Under the pieces are notes generated by a model. It was given only the letters and a program-made list of their open reading frames with translations, did no database searches and was not told the origin of the DNA. DNA of 64,000 nt from Brachyhypopomus gauderio (Eukaryota; Chordata; Actinopteri; Gymnotiformes; Hypopomidae): NCBI RefSeq assembly GCF_052324685.1, contig NC_135219.1, positions 21,499,258-21,563,257 of the forward strand, given 5' to 3'. A program made the position numbers and the translations under genes. Below are positions 1 to 15,023 of the stretch, in pieces; the stretch's first letter is position 1; each line of letters starts with the position of its first letter.

Positions 1-2907
1 CAGCGTCTGCTCAACTGAGTACTCTCTCCTGCATCCACTCAACTGCGTACTCTCTCCTGCGTCCAATCAACGGTGTCCTCTGTCCTGTGTCCACTCAACA
101 GCGTCCACTCAACTGCGTCTTCTCACCTGCGTAATCTCAACTGTGTACTCACCTGCATACTCGCTCCTGTGTCCACTCAACGTTTGCTCAACCGAGTACT
201 CTCTCCTGCGTCCACTCAACTGCGTACTCTCTCCTGCGTCCATTCAACGGTGTCCTCTGTCCTGTGTCCACTCAACAGCGTCCACTCAACTGCGTCCTCT
301 CACCTGCGTAATCTCAAGTGTGTACTCACCTGCATACTCTCTCCTGTGTCCACTCAACAACGTCTGCTCAACCGAGTACTCTCTCCTGCGTCCACTCAAC
401 TGCGTACTCTCAACTGCATACTCTCAACTGCGTACTCTCTCCTGCGTCCATTCAACGGTGTCCTCTGTCCTGTGTCCACTCAACTGCGTCCTCTCACTTG
501 CGTAATCTCAACTGTGTACTCACCTGCATACTCTCTCCTGTGTCCACTCAACAACGTCTGCTCAACCGAGTACTCTCTCCTGCGTCCACTCAACTGCGTA
601 CTCTCAACTGCGTACTCTCTCCTGCGTCCATTCAACGGTGTCCTCTGTCCTGTGTCCACTCAACAGCGTCCACTCAACTGCGTCCTCTCACCTGCGTAAT
701 CTCAACTGTGTACTCACCTGCATACTCTCTCCTGTGTCCACTCAACAATGTTTGCTCAACCGAGTACTCTCTCCTGCGTCCACTCAACTGCGTACTCTCA
801 ACTGCGTACTCTCAACTGCGTACTCTCTCCTGCGTCCACTCAACGGTGTCCTCTGTTCTGTGTCCACTCAACAGCGTCATCTCACCTGTATAATCTCAAC
901 TGCGTAATCAACTGCTTACTCACCTGCATCCTCTCTTCTGTGTCCACTCAACAGCGTCTGCTCAACTGAGTACTCTCTCCTGCATCCACTCAACTGCGTA
1001 CTCTCTCCTGCGTCCATTCAACGGTGTCCTCTGTCCTGTGTCCTCTTAACTGCGTCCTCGCACCTGCTTAATCTCAACTGTGTACTCACCTGCATACTCT
1101 CTCCTGTGTCCACTCAACGTTTGCTCAACCGAGTACTCTCTCCTGCGTCCACTCAACTGCGTACTCTCAACTGCGTACTCTCTCCTGCGTCCACTCAACG
1201 GTGTCCTCTGTTCTGTGTCCACTCAACAGCGTCATCTCACCTGTATAATCTCAACTGCGTAATCAACTGCTTACTCACCTGCATTCTCTCTCCTGTGTCC
1301 ACTCAACAGGGTCTGCTCAACTGAGTACTCTCTCCTGCGTCCATTCAACGGTGTCCTCTGTCCTGTGTCCACTCAACTGCGTCCTCGCACCTGCTTAATC
1401 TCAACTGTGTACTCACCTGCATACTCTCTCCTGTGTCCACTCAACAACGTTTGCTCAACCGAGTACTCTCTCTGCGTCCACTCAACTGCGTACTCTCTCC
1501 TGCATCCACTCAACGGTGTCCTCTGTTCTGTGTCCACTCAACAGCGTCATCTCACCTGTATAATCTCAACTGCGTAATCAACTGCTTACTCACCTGCATA
1601 CTCTCTCCTGTGTCCACTCAACAGCGTCTGCTCAACTGAGTACTCCCTCCTGCATCCACTCAACTGCGTACTCTCATCTGCGTACTCTCAACTGTGTACT
1701 CTCTCCTGCGTCCACTCAACGGTGTCCTCTGTCCTGTGTCCACTCAACAGCGTCCACTCACCTGCGTAATCTCAACTGTGTACTCACCTGCATACTCTCT
1801 CCTGTGTCCACTCAACAACGTCTGCTCAACCGAGTACTCTCTCCTGCGTCCACTCATCTCTGTACTCTCAACTGCGTACTCTCTCCTGCATCCACTCAAC
1901 TGCGTACTCTCTCCTGCGTCCATTCAACGGTGTCCTCTGTCCTGTGTCCTCTCAACTGCGTCCTCGCACCTGCTTAATCTCAACTGTGTACTCACCTGCA
2001 TACTCTCTCCTGTGTCCACTCAACAACGTTTGCTCAACCGAGTACTCTCTCCTGCGTCCACTCAACTGCGTACTCTCAACTGCGTACTCTCTCCTGCGTC
2101 CACTCAACGGTGTCCTCTGTTCTGTGTCCACTCAACAGCGTCATCTCACCTGTATAATCTCAACTGCGTAATCAACTGCTTACTCACCTGCATTCTCTCT
2201 CCTGTGTCCACTCAACAGGGTCTGCTCAACTGAGTACTCTCTCATGCGTCCATTCAACGGTGTCCTCTGTCCTGTGTCCACTCAACTGCGTCCTCGCACC
2301 TGCTTAATCTCAACTGTGTACTCACCTGCATACTCTCTCCTGTGTCCACTCAACAACGTTTGCTCAACCGAGTACTCTCTCTGCGTCCACTCAACTGCGT
2401 ACTCTCATCTGCGTACTCTCAACTGCGTACTCTCTCCTGCATCCACTCAACGGTGTCCTCTGTTCTGTGTCCACTCAACAGCGTCATCTCACCTGTATAA
2501 TCTCAACTGCGTAATCAACTGCTTACTCACCTGCATACTCTCTCCTGTGTCCACTCAACAGCGTCTGCTCAACTGAGTACTCCCTCCTGCATCCACTCAA
2601 CTGCGTACTCTCATCTGCATACTCTCAACTGCGTACTCTCTCCTGCGTCGACTCAACGGTGTCCTCTGTCCTGTGTCCACTCAACAGCGTCCACTCAACT
2701 GCATCCTCTCACCTGCGTAATCTCAACTGTGTACTCACCTGCATACTCTCTCCTGTGTCCACTCAACAACGTCTGCTCAACCGAGTACTCTCTCCTGCGT
2801 CCACTCATCTCTGTACTCTCAACTGCGTACTCTCTCCTGCATCCACTCAACTGAGTACTCTCAACTGCGTACTCTCTCCTGAGTCCACTCAACTGAGTAC
2901 TCTCAAC

Positions 2908-3207
2908 TTTTTTTTTTTTTTTTTTTTTTTTTTGGGCCCACCTCCACCCCCCCATCTTTGGGGGACAACTTTGTTTTTATATCGAATAATAGATCAAATA
3001 ATAACAATTCTGTATAATATGGTGCAAAATGATTACAATTATTGGGGTTAGGTGAACCATGAGAGAATAGAATAAAGAAAAGAGGGGAAAAAAAGAGGGG
3101 GAGAGAATAAAAAGGGAAAAGATAGAAGGGCGGGGGAAAAAAAAGAAAAAAAAATACATATATATACAAATATATACATATATATATACACACACATATA
3201 CACATAT
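2908..3207 (-). repeat. Poly-T cassette in satellite, copy 1
   Basis: A run of 26 T is followed by GGGCCCACCTCCACC, about 130 bp of non-repetitive sequence, a purine-rich stretch and a TATATACA/CACATATA microsatellite, and then the satellite resumes. Read on the minus strand it ends in poly-A, like the 3' end of a retroposed element. The 5' origin is not recognised. Confidence 0.8.
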
Positions 3208-3505
3208 ACTCACCTGCATACTCTCTCCTGTGTCCACTCAACAGTGTCTGCTCAACCGAGTACTCTCTCCTGCGTCCACTCAACTGCGTACTCTCAACTG
3301 CGTACTCTCTCCTGCGTCCACTCAACGGTGTCCTCTGTTCTGTGTCCACTCAACAGCGTCATCTCACCTGTATAATCTCAACTGCGTAATCAACTGCTTA
3401 CTCACCTGCCTCCTCTCTTCTGTGTCCACTCAACAGCGTCTGCTCAACTGAGTACTCTCTCCTGCATCCACTCAACTGCGTACTCTCTCCTGCATCCATT
3501 CAACG

Positions 3506-4161
3506 GTGTCCTCTGTCCTGTGTCCACTCAACAGCGTCCACTCAACTGCGTCCTCTCACCTGCGTAATCTCAACTGTGTACTCACCTGCATACTCTCTCC
3601 TGTGTCCACTGAACAACGTTTGCTCAACCGAGTACTCTCTCCTGCGTCCACTCAACTGCGTACTCTCAACTGCGTACTCTCAACTGCGTACTCTCTCCTG
3701 CGTCCACTCAACGGTGTCCTCTGTTCTGTGTCCACTCAACAGCGTCATCTCACCTGTATAATCTCAACTGCGTAATCAACTGCTTACTCACCTGCATTCT
3801 CTCTCCTGTGTCCACTCAACAGCGTCTGCTCAACTGAGTACTCTCTCCTCCATCCACTCAACTGCGTACTCTCTCCTGCATCCATTCAACGGTGTCCTCT
3901 GTCCTGTGTCCACTCAACAGCGTCCACTCAACTGCGTCCTCTCACCTGCGTAATCTCAACTGTGTACTCACCTGCATACTCTCTCCTGTGTCCACTGAAC
4001 AACGTTTGCTCAACCGAGTACTCTCTCCTGCGTCCACTCAACTGCGTACTCTCAACTGCGTACTCTCAACTGCGTACTCTCTCCTGCGTCCACTCAACGG
4101 TGTCCTCTGTTCTGTGTCCACTCAACAGCGTCATCTGACCTGTATAATCTCAACTGCGTAA
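3506..4161 (+). repeat. 386 bp higher-order unit duplicated in tandem
   Basis: The segment starting at 3506 recurs at 3892. It carries a marker variant, CCACTGAACAACG in place of CCACTCAACAACG. The same pair appears at 11044/11430 and 15622/16008, carried along inside the larger superblock. Single relatives lie near 4931, 19297 and 22414. Confidence 0.8.
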
Positions 4162-4332
4162 TCAACTGCTTACTCACCTGCATACTCTCTTCTGTGTCCA
4201 CTCAACAGCGTCTGCTCAACCGAGTACTCTCTCCTGCGTCCACTCAACTGCGTACTCTCTCCTGCATCCACTCAACTGAGTACTCTCAACTGCGTACTCT
4301 CTCCTGAGTCCACTCAACTGAGTACTCTCAAC

Positions 4333-4632
4333 TTTTTTTTTTTTTTTTTTTTTTTTTTGGGCCCACCTCCACCCCCCCATCTTTGGGGGACAACTTTGTT
4401 TTTATATCGAATAATAGATCAAATAATAACAATTCTGTATAATATGGTGCAAAATGATTACAATTATTGGGGTTAGGTGAACCATGAGAGAATAGAATAA
4501 AGAAAAGAGGGGAAAAAAAGAGGGGGAGAGAATAAAAAGGGAAAAGATAGAAGGGCGGGGGAAAAAAAAGAAAAAAAAATACATATATATACAAATATAT
4601 ACATATATATATACACACACATATACACATAT
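4333..4632 (-). repeat. Poly-T cassette in satellite, copy 2
   Basis: This copy appears identical to the copy at 2908, including a 26-base T run, and is offset by 1425 bp. Confidence 0.8.
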
Positions 4633-5866
4633 ACTCACCTGCATACTCTCTCCTGTGTCCACTCAACAGTGTCTGCTCAACCGAGTACTCTCTCCTGCGT
4701 CCACTCAACTGCGTACTCTCAACTGCGTACTCTCTCCTGCGTCCACTCAACGGTGTCCTCTGTTCTGTGTCCACTCAACAGCGTCATCTCACCTGTATAA
4801 TCTCAACTGCGTAATCAACTGCTTACTCACCTGCATTCTCTCTCCTGTGTCCACTCAACAGCGTCTGCTCAACTGAGTACTCTCTCCTCCATCCACTCAA
4901 CTGCGTACTCTCTCCTGCATCCATTCAACGGTGTCCTCTGTCCTGTGTCCACTCAACAGCGTCCACTCAACTGCGTCCTCTCACCTGCGTAATCTCAACT
5001 GTGTACTCACCTGCATACTCTCTCCTGTGTCCACTGAACAACGTTTGCTCAACCGAGTACTCTCTCCTGCGTCCACTCAACTGCGTACTCTCAACTGCGT
5101 ACTCTCAACTGCGTACTCTCTCCTGCGTCCACTCAACGGTGTCCTCTGTTCTGTGTCCACTCAACAGCGTCATCTGACCTGTATAATCTCAACTGCGTAA
5201 TCAACTGCTTACTCACCTGCATACTCTCTTCTGTGTCCACTCAACAGCGTCTGCTCAACCGAGTACTCTCTCCTGCGTCCACTCAACTGCGTACTCTCAA
5301 CTGCATACTCTCAACTGCGTACTCTCTCCTGCGTCCACTCAACGGTGTCCTCTGTTCTGTGTCCACTCAACAGCGTCATCTCACCTGTATAATCTCAACT
5401 GCGTAATCAACTGCTTACTCACCTGCATCCTCTCTTCTGTGTCCACTCAACAGCGTCTGCTCAACTGAGTACTCTCTCCTGCATCCACTCAACTGCGTAC
5501 TCTCTCCTGCGTCCATTCAACGGTGTCCTCTGTCCTGTGTCCTCTCAACTGCGTCCTCGCACCTGCTTAATCTCAACTGTGTACTCACCTGCATACTCTC
5601 TCCTGTGTCCACTCAACCACGTTTGCTCAACCGAGTACTCTCTCCTGCGTCCACTCAACTGCGTACTCTCAACTGCGTACTCTCTCCTGCGTCCACTCAA
5701 CGGTGTCCTCTGTTCTGTGTCCACTCAACAGCGTCATCTCACCTGTATAATCTCAACTGCGTAATCAACTGCTTACTCACCTGCATTCTCTCTCCTGTGT
5801 CCACTCAACAGGGTCTGCTCAACTGAGTACTCTCTCCTGCGTCCATTCAACGGTGTCCTCTGTCCT

Positions 5867-7644
5867 GTGTCCACTCAACTGCGTCCTCGCACCTGCTTAA
5901 TCTCAACTGTGTACTCACCTGCATACTCTCTCCTGTGTCCACTCAACAACGTTTGCTCAACCGAGTACTCTCTCTGCGTCCACTCAACTGCGTACTCTCT
6001 CCTGCATCCACTCAACGGTGTCCTCTGTTCTGTGTCCACTCAACAGCGTCATCTCACCTGTATAATCTCAACTGCGTAATCAACTGCTTACTCACCTGCA
6101 TACTCTCTCCTGTGTCCACTCAACAGCGTCTGCTCAACTGAGTACTCCCTCCTGCATCCACTCAACTGCGTACTCTCATCTGCGTACTCTCAACTGTGTA
6201 CTCTCTCCTGCGTCCACTCAACGGTGTCCTCTGTCCTGTGTCCACTCAACAGCGTCCACTCACCTGCGTAATCTCAACTGTGTACTCACCTGCATACTCT
6301 CTCCTGTGTCCACTCAACAACGTCTGCTCAATCGAGTACTCTCTCCTGCGTCCACTCATCTCTGTACTCTCAACTGCGTACTCTCTCCTGCATCCACTCA
6401 ACTGCGTACTCTCTCCTGCGTCCATTCAACGGTGTCCTCTGTCCTGTGTCCTCTCAACTGCGTCCTCGCACCTGCTTAATCTCAACTGTGTACTCACCTG
6501 CATACTCTCTCCTGTGTCCACTCAACAACGTTTGCTCAACCGAGTACTCTCTCCTGCGTCCACTCAACTGCGTACTCTCAACTGCGTACTCTCTCCTGCG
6601 TCCACTCAACGGTGTCCTCTGTTCTGTGTCCACTCAACAGCGTCATCTCACCTGTATAATCTCAACTGCGTAATCAACTGCTTACTCACCTGCATTCTCT
6701 CTCCTGTGTCCACTCAACAGGGTCTGCTCAACTGAGTACTCTCTCCTGCGTCCATTCAACGGTGTCCTCTGTCCTGTGTCCACTCAACTGCGTCCTCGCA
6801 CCTGCTTAATCTCAACTGTGTACTCACCTGCATACTCTCTCCTGTGTCCACTCAACAACGTTTGCTCAACCGAGTACTCTCTCTGCGTCCACTCAACTGC
6901 GTACTCTCTCCTGCATCCACTCAACGGTGTCCTCTGTTCTGTGTCCACTCAACAGCGTCATCTCACCTGTATAATCTCAACTGCGTAATCAACTGCTTAC
7001 TCACCTGCATACTCTCTCCTGTGTCCACTCAACAGCGTCTGCTCAACTGAGTACTCCCTCCTGCATCCACTCAACTGCGTACTCTCATCTGCGTACTCTC
7101 AACTGTGTACTCTCTCCTGCGTCCACTCAACGGTGTCCTCTGTCCTGTGTCCACTCAACAGCGTCCACTCACCTGCGTAATCTCAACTGTGTACTCACCT
7201 GCATACTCTCTCCTGTGTCCACTCAACAACGTCTGCTCAACCGAGTACTCTCTCCTGCGTCCACTCATCTCTGTACTCTCAACTGCGTACTCTCTCCTGC
7301 ATCCACTCAACTGCGTACTCTCTCCTGCGTCCATTCAACGGTGTCCTCTGTCCTGTGTCCTCTCAACTGCGTCCTCGCACCTGCTTAATCTCAACTGTGT
7401 ACTCACCTGCATACTCTCTCCTGTGTCCACTCAACAACGTTTGCTCAACCGAGTACTCTCTCCTGCGTCCACTCAACTGCGTACTCTCAACTGCGTACTC
7501 TCTCCTGCGTCCACTCAACGGTGTCCTCTGTTCTGTGTCCACTCAACAGCGTCATCTCACCTGTATAATCTCAACTGCGTAATCAACTGCTTACTCACCT
7601 GCATTCTCTCTCCTGTGTCCACTCAACAGGGTCTGCTCAACTGA
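5867..7644 (+). repeat. 909 bp higher-order unit, two tandem copies plus a variant
   Basis: The pattern beginning at 5867 recurs at 6776 (offset 909) with near identity, and a variant starts near 7655. The same 909 bp spacing occurs at 12572/13481/14390 and at 17150/18059/18968. It is the commonest intermediate-level unit of the satellite. Confidence 0.85.
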
Positions 7645-8318
7645 GTACTCTCTCATGCGTCCATTCAACGGTGTCCTCTGTCCTGTGTCCACTCAACTGC
7701 GTCCTCGCACCTGCTTAATCTCAACTGTGTACTCACCTGCATACTCTCTCCTGTGTCCACTCAACAACGTTTGCTCAACCGAGTACTCTCTCTGCGTCCA
7801 CTCAACTGCGTACTCTCATCTGCGTACTCTCAACTGCGTACTCTCTCCTGCATCCACTCAACGGTGTCCTCTGTTCTGTGTCCACTCAACAGCGTCATCT
7901 CACCTGTATAATCTCAACTGCGTAATCAACTGCTTACTCACCTGCATACTCTCTCCTGTGTCCACTCAACAGCGTCTGCTCAACTGAGTACTCCCTCCTG
8001 CATCCACTCAACTGCGTACTCTCATCTGCATACTCTCAACTGCGTACTCTCTCCTGCGTCGACTCAACGGTGTCCTCTGTCCTGTGTCCACTCAACAGCG
8101 TCCACTCAACTGCATCCTCTCACCTGCGTAATCTCAACTGTGTACTCACCTGCATACTCTCTCCTGTGTCCACTCAACAACGTCTGCTCAACCGAGTACT
8201 CTCTCCTGCGTCCACTCATCTCTGTACTCTCAACTGCGTACTCTCTCCTGCATCCACTCAACTGAGTACTCTCAACTGCGTACTCTCTCCTGAGTCCACT
8301 CAACTGAGTACTCTCAAC

Positions 8319-8618
8319 TTTTTTTTTTTTTTTTTTTTTTTTTTGGGCCCACCTCCACCCCCCCATCTTTGGGGGACAACTTTGTTTTTATATCGAATAA
8401 TAGATCAAATAATAACAATTCTGTATAATATGGTGCAAAATGATTACAATTATTGGGGTTAGGTGAACCATGAGAGAATAGAATAAAGAAAAGAGGGGAA
8501 AAAAAGAGGGGGAGAGAATAAAAAGGGAAAAGATAGAAGGGCGGGGGAAAAAAAAGAAAAAAAAATACATATATATACAAATATATACATATATATATAC
8601 ACACACATATACACATAT
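8319..8618 (-). repeat. Poly-T cassette in satellite, copy 3
   Basis: Same cassette with 26 T, offset 5411 bp from copy 1. It lies inside the first half of the 2127 bp duplication. Confidence 0.8.
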
Positions 8619-10445
8619 ACTCACCTGCATACTCTCTCCTGTGTCCACTCAACAGTGTCTGCTCAACCGAGTACTCTCTCCTGCGTCCACTCAACTGCGT
8701 ACTCTCAACTGCGTACTCTCTCCTGCGTCCACTCAACGGTGTCCTCTGTTCTGTGTCCACTCAACAGCGTCATCTCACCTGTATAATCTCAACTGCGTAA
8801 TCAACTGCTTACTCACCTGCATTCTCTCTCCTGTGTCCACTCAACAGGGTCTGCTCAACTGAGTACTCTCTCCTGCGTCCATTCAACGGTGTCCTCTGTC
8901 CTGTGTCCACTCAACTGCGTCCTCGCACCTGCTTAATCTCAACTGTGTACTCACCTGCATACTCTCTCCTGTGTCCACTCAACAACGTTTGCTCAACCGA
9001 GTACTCTCTCTGCGTCCACTCAACTGCGTACTCTCTCCTGCATCCACTCAACGGTGTCCTCTGTTCTGTGTCCACTCAACAGCGTCATCTCACCTGTATA
9101 ATCTCAACTGCGTAATCAACTGCTTACTCACCTGCATACTCTCTCCTGTGTCCACTCAACAGCGTCTGCTCAACTGAGTACTCCCTCCTGCATCCACTCA
9201 ACTGCGTACTCTCATCTGCGTACTCTCAACTGTGTACTCTCTCCTGCGTCCACTCAACGGTGTCCTCTGTCCTGTGTCCACTCAACAGCGTCCACTCACC
9301 TGCGTAATCTCAACTGTGTACTCACCTGCATACTCTCTCCTGTGTCCACTCAACAACGTCTGCTCAACCGAGTACTCTCTCCTGCGTCCACTCATCTCTG
9401 TACTCTCAACTGCGTACTCTCTCCTGCATCCACTCAACTGCGTACTCTCTCCTGCGTCCATTCAACGGTGTCCTCTGTCCTGTGTCCTCTCAACTGCGTC
9501 CTCGCACCTGCTTAATCTCAACTGTGTACTCACCTGCATACTCTCTCCTGTGTCCACTCAACAACGTTTGCTCAACCGAGTACTCTCTCCTGCGTCCACT
9601 CAACTGCGTACTCTCAACTGCGTACTCTCTCCTGCGTCCACTCAACGGTGTCCTCTGTTCTGTGTCCACTCAACAGCGTCATCTCACCTGTATAATCTCA
9701 ACTGCGTAATCAACTGCTTACTCACCTGCATTCTCTCTCCTGTGTCCACTCAACAGGGTCTGCTCAACTGAGTACTCTCTCATGCGTCCATTCAACGGTG
9801 TCCTCTGTCCTGTGTCCACTCAACTGCGTCCTCGCACCTGCTTAATCTCAACTGTGTACTCACCTGCATACTCTCTCCTGTGTCCACTCAACAACGTTTG
9901 CTCAACCGAGTACTCTCTCTGCGTCCACTCAACTGCGTACTCTCATCTGCGTACTCTCAACTGCGTACTCTCTCCTGCATCCACTCAACGGTGTCCTCTG
10001 TTCTGTGTCCACTCAACAGCGTCATCTCACCTGTATAATCTCAACTGCGTAATCAACTGCTTACTCACCTGCATACTCTCTCCTGTGTCCACTCAACAGC
10101 GTCTGCTCAACTGAGTACTCCCTCCTGCATCCACTCAACTGCGTACTCTCATCTGCATACTCTCAACTGCGTACTCTCTCCTGCGTCGACTCAACGGTGT
10201 CCTCTGTCCTGTGTCCACTCAACAGCGTCCACTCAACTGCATCCTCTCACCTGCGTAATCTCAACTGTGTACTCACCTGCATACTCTCTCCTGTGTCCAC
10301 TCAACAACGTCTGCTCAACCGAGTACTCTCTCCTGCGTCCACTCATCTCTGTACTCTCAACTGCGTACTCTCTCCTGCATCCACTCAACTGAGTACTCTC
10401 AACTGCGTACTCTCTCCTGAGTCCACTCAACTGAGTACTCTCAAC

Positions 10446-10745
10446 TTTTTTTTTTTTTTTTTTTTTTTTTTGGGCCCACCTCCACCCCCCCATCTTTGGG
10501 GGACAACTTTGTTTTTATATCGAATAATAGATCAAATAATAACAATTCTGTATAATATGGTGCAAAATGATTACAATTATTGGGGTTAGGTGAACCATGA
10601 GAGAATAGAATAAAGAAAAGAGGGGAAAAAAAGAGGGGGAGAGAATAAAAAGGGAAAAGATAGAAGGGCGGGGGAAAAAAAAGAAAAAAAAATACATATA
10701 TATACAAATATATACATATATATATACACACACATATACACATAT
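10446..10745 (-). repeat. Poly-T cassette in satellite, copy 4
   Basis: Same cassette with 26 T. It belongs to the second half of the 2127 bp duplication and the first half of the 4578 bp superblock. Confidence 0.8.
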
Positions 10746-13700
10746 ACTCACCTGCATACTCTCTCCTGTGTCCACTCAACAGTGTCTGCTCAACCGAGTA
10801 CTCTCTCCTGCGTCCACTCAACTGCGTACTCTCAACTGCGTACTCTCTCCTGCGTCCACTCAACGGTGTCCTCTGTTCTGTGTCCACTCAACAGCGTCAT
10901 CTCACCTGTATAATCTCAACTGCGTAATCAACTGCTTACTCACCTGCCTCCTCTCTTCTGTGTCCACTCAACAGCGTCTGCTCAACTGAGTACTCTCTCC
11001 TGCATCCACTCAACTGCGTACTCTCTCCTGCATCCATTCAACGGTGTCCTCTGTCCTGTGTCCACTCAACAGCGTCCACTCAACTGCGTCCTCTCACCTG
11101 CGTAATCTCAACTGTGTACTCACCTGCATACTCTCTCCTGTGTCCACTGAACAACGTTTGCTCAACCGAGTACTCTCTCCTGCGTCCACTCAACTGCGTA
11201 CTCTCAACTGCGTACTCTCAACTGCGTACTCTCTCCTGCGTCCACTCAACGGTGTCCTCTGTTCTGTGTCCACTCAACAGCGTCATCTCACCTGTATAAT
11301 CTCAACTGCGTAATCAACTGCTTACTCACCTGCATTCTCTCTCCTGTGTCCACTCAACAGCGTCTGCTCAACTGAGTACTCTCTCCTCCATCCACTCAAC
11401 TGCGTACTCTCTCCTGCATCCATTCAACGGTGTCCTCTGTCCTGTGTCCACTCAACAGCGTCCACTCAACTGCGTCCTCTCACCTGCGTAATCTCAACTG
11501 TGTACTCACCTGCATACTCTCTCCTGTGTCCACTGAACAACGTTTGCTCAACCGAGTACTCTCTCCTGCGTCCACTCAACTGCGTACTCTCAACTGCGTA
11601 CTCTCAACTGCGTACTCTCTCCTGCGTCCACTCAACGGTGTCCTCTGTTCTGTGTCCACTCAACAGCGTCATCTGACCTGTATAATCTCAACTGCGTAAT
11701 CAACTGCTTACTCACCTGCATACTCTCTTCTGTGTCCACTCAACAGCGTCTGCTCAACCGAGTACTCTCTCCTGCGTCCACTCAACTGCGTACTCTCAAC
11801 TGCGTACTCTCAACTGCGTACTCACTCCTGCGTCCACTCAACGGTGTCCTCTGTTCTGTGTCCACTCAACAGCGTCATCTCACCTGTATAATCTCAACTG
11901 CGTAATCAACTGCTTACTCACCTGCATACTCTCTTCTGTGTCCACTCAACAGCGTCTGCTCAACCGAGTACTCTCTCCTGCGTCCACTCAACTGCGTACT
12001 CTCAACTGCATACTCTCAACTGCGTACTCTCTCCTGCGTCCACTCAACGGTGTCCTCTGTTCTGTGTCCACTCAACAGCGTCATCTCACCTGTATAATCT
12101 CAACTGCGTAATCAACTGCTTACTCACCTGCATCCTCTCTTCTGTGTCCACTCAACAGCGTCTGCTCAACTGAGTACTCTCTCCTGCATCCACTCAACTG
12201 CGTACTCTCTCCTGCGTCCATTCAACGGTGTCCTCTGTCCTGTGTCCTCTCAACTGCGTTCTCGCACCTGCTTAATCTCAACTGTGTACTCACCTGCATA
12301 CTCTCTCCTGTGTCCACTCAACCACGTTTGCTCAACCGAGTACTCTCTCCTGCGTCCACTCAACTGCGTACTCTCAACTGCGTACTCTCTCCTGCGTCCA
12401 CTCAACGGTGTCCTCTGTTCTGTGTCCACTCAACAGCGTCATCTCACCTGTATAATCTCAACTGCGTAATCAACTGCTTACTCACCTGCATTCTCTCTCC
12501 TGTGTCCACTCAACAGGGTCTGCTCAACTGAGTACTCTCTCCTGCGTCCATTCAACGGTGTCCTCTGTCCTGTGTCCACTCAACTGCGTCCTCGCACCTG
12601 CTTAATCTCAACTGTGTACTCACCTGCATACTCTCTCCTGTGTCCACTCAACAACGTTTGCTCAACCGAGTACTCTCTCTGCGTCCACTCAACTGCGTAC
12701 TCTCTCCTGCATCCACTCAACGGTGTCCTCTGTTCTGTGTCCACTCAACAGCGTCATCTCACCTGTATAATCTCAACTGCGTAATCAACTGCTTACTCAC
12801 CTGCATACTCTCTCCTGTGTCCACTCAACAGCGTCTGCTCAACTGAGTACTCCCTCCTGCATCCACTCAACTGCGTACTCTCATCTGCGTACTCTCAACT
12901 GTGTACTCTCTCCTGCGTCCACTCAACGGTGTCCTCTGTCCTGTGTCCACTCAACAGCGTCCACTCACCTGCGTAATCTCAACTGTGTACTCACCTGCAT
13001 ACTCTCTCCTGTGTCCACTCAACAACGTCTGCTCAACCGAGTACTCTCTCCTGCGTCCACTCATCTCTGTACTCTCAACTGCGTACTCTCTCCTGCATCC
13101 ACTCAACTGCGTACTCTCTCCTGCGTCCATTCAACGGTGTCCTCTGTCCTGTGTCCTCTCAACTGCGTCCTCGCACCTGCTTAATCTCAACTGTGTACTC
13201 ACCTGCATACTCTCTCCTGTGTCCACTCAACAACGTTTGCTCAACCGAGTACTCTCTCCTGCGTCCACTCAACTGCGTACTCTCAACTGCGTACTCTCTC
13301 CTGCGTCCACTCAACGGTGTCCTCTGTTCTGTGTCCACTCAACAGCGTCATCTCACCTGTATAATCTCAACTGCGTAATCAACTGCTTACTCACCTGCAT
13401 TCTCTCTCCTGTGTCCACTCAACAGGGTCTGCTCAACTGAGTACTCTCTCCTGCGTCCATTCAACGGTGTCCTCTGTCCTGTGTCCACTCAACTGCGTCC
13501 TCGCACCTGCTTAATCTCAACTGTGTACTCACCTGCATACTCTCTCCTGTGTCCACTCAACAACGTTTGCTCAACCGAGTACTCTCTCTGCGTCCACTCA
13601 ACTGCGTACTCTCTCCTGCATCCACTCAACGGTGTCCTCTGTTCTGTGTCCACTCAACAGCGTCATCTCACCTGTATAATCTCAACTGCGTAATCAACTG

Positions 13701-15023
13701 CTTACTCACCTGCATACTCTCTCCTGTGTCCACTCAACAGCGTCTGCTCAACTGAGTACTCCCTCCTGCATCCACTCAACTGCGTACTCTCATCTGCGTA
13801 CTCTCAACTGTGTACTCTCTCCTGCGTCCACTCAACGGTGTCCTCTGTCCTGTGTCCACTCAACAGCGTCCACTCACCTGCGTAATCTCAACTGTGTACT
13901 CACCTGCATACTCTCTCCTGTGTCCACTCAACAACGTCTGCTCAACCGAGTACTCTCTCCTGCGTCCACTCATCTCTGTACTCTCAACTGCGTACTCTCT
14001 CCTGCATCCACTCAACTGCGTACTCTCTCCTGCGTCCATTCAACGGTGTCCTCTGTCCTGTGTCCTCTCAACTGCGTCCTCGCACCTGCTTAATCTCAAC
14101 TGTGTACTCACCTGCATACTCTCTCCTGTGTCCACTCAACAACGTTTGCTCAACCGAGTACTCTCTCCTGCGTCCACTCAACTGCGTACTCTCAACTGCG
14201 TACTCTCTCCTGCGTCCACTCAACGGTGTCCTCTGTTCTGTGTCCACTCAACAGCGTCATCTCACCTGTATAATCTCAACTGCGTAATCAACTGCTTACT
14301 CACCTGCATTCTCTCTCCTGTGTCCACTCAACAGGGTCTGCTCAACTGAGTACTCTCTCCTGCGTCCATTCAACGGTGTCCTCTGTCCTGTGTCCACTCA
14401 ACTGCGTCCTCGCACCTGCTTAATCTCAACTGTGTACTCACCTGCATACTCTCTCCTGTGTCCACTCAACAACGTTTGCTCAACCGAGTACTCTCTCTGC
14501 GTCCACTCAACTGCGTACTCTCATCTGCGTACTCTCAACTGCGTACTCTCTCCTGCATCCACTCAACGGTGTCCTCTGTTCTGTGTCCACTCAACAGCGT
14601 CATCTCACCTGTATAATCTCAACTGCGTAATCAACTGCTTACTCACCTGCATACTCTCTCCTGTGTCCACTCAACAGCGTCTGCTCAACTGAGTACTCCC
14701 TCCTGCATCCACTCAACTGCGTACTCTCATCTGCATACTCTCAACTGCGTACTCTCTCCTGCGTCGACTCAACGGTGTCCTCTGTCCTGTGTCCACTCAA
14801 CAGCGTCCACTCAACTGCATCCTCTCACCTGCGTAATCTCAACTGTGTACTCACCTGCATACTCTCTCCTGTGTCCACTCAACAACGTCTGCTCAACCGA
14901 GTACTCTCTCCTGCGTCCACTCATCTCTGTACTCTCAACTGCGTACTCTCTCCTGCATCCACTCAACTGAGTACTCTCAACTGCGTACTCTCTCCTGAGT
15001 CCACTCAACTGAGTACTCTCAAC

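Larger units (their letters stand above)
6776..10827 (+). repeat. 2127 bp tandem duplication containing a poly-T cassette
   Basis: Landmarks at 6776, 7105, 7655, 8070 and 8319 recur at 8903, 9232, 9782, 10197 and 10446, always offset by 2127 bp. The cassettes at 8319 and 10446 are therefore products of this duplication rather than independent insertions. Confidence 0.85.

Noticed and set aside
2903..3349. Minus-strand 148-codon frame through the poly-T cassette, repeated at each copy
   Set aside because: It reads poly-Lys from poly-A, then Phe/Tyr runs from microsatellite and purine tracts. It is low-complexity translation, not a gene.
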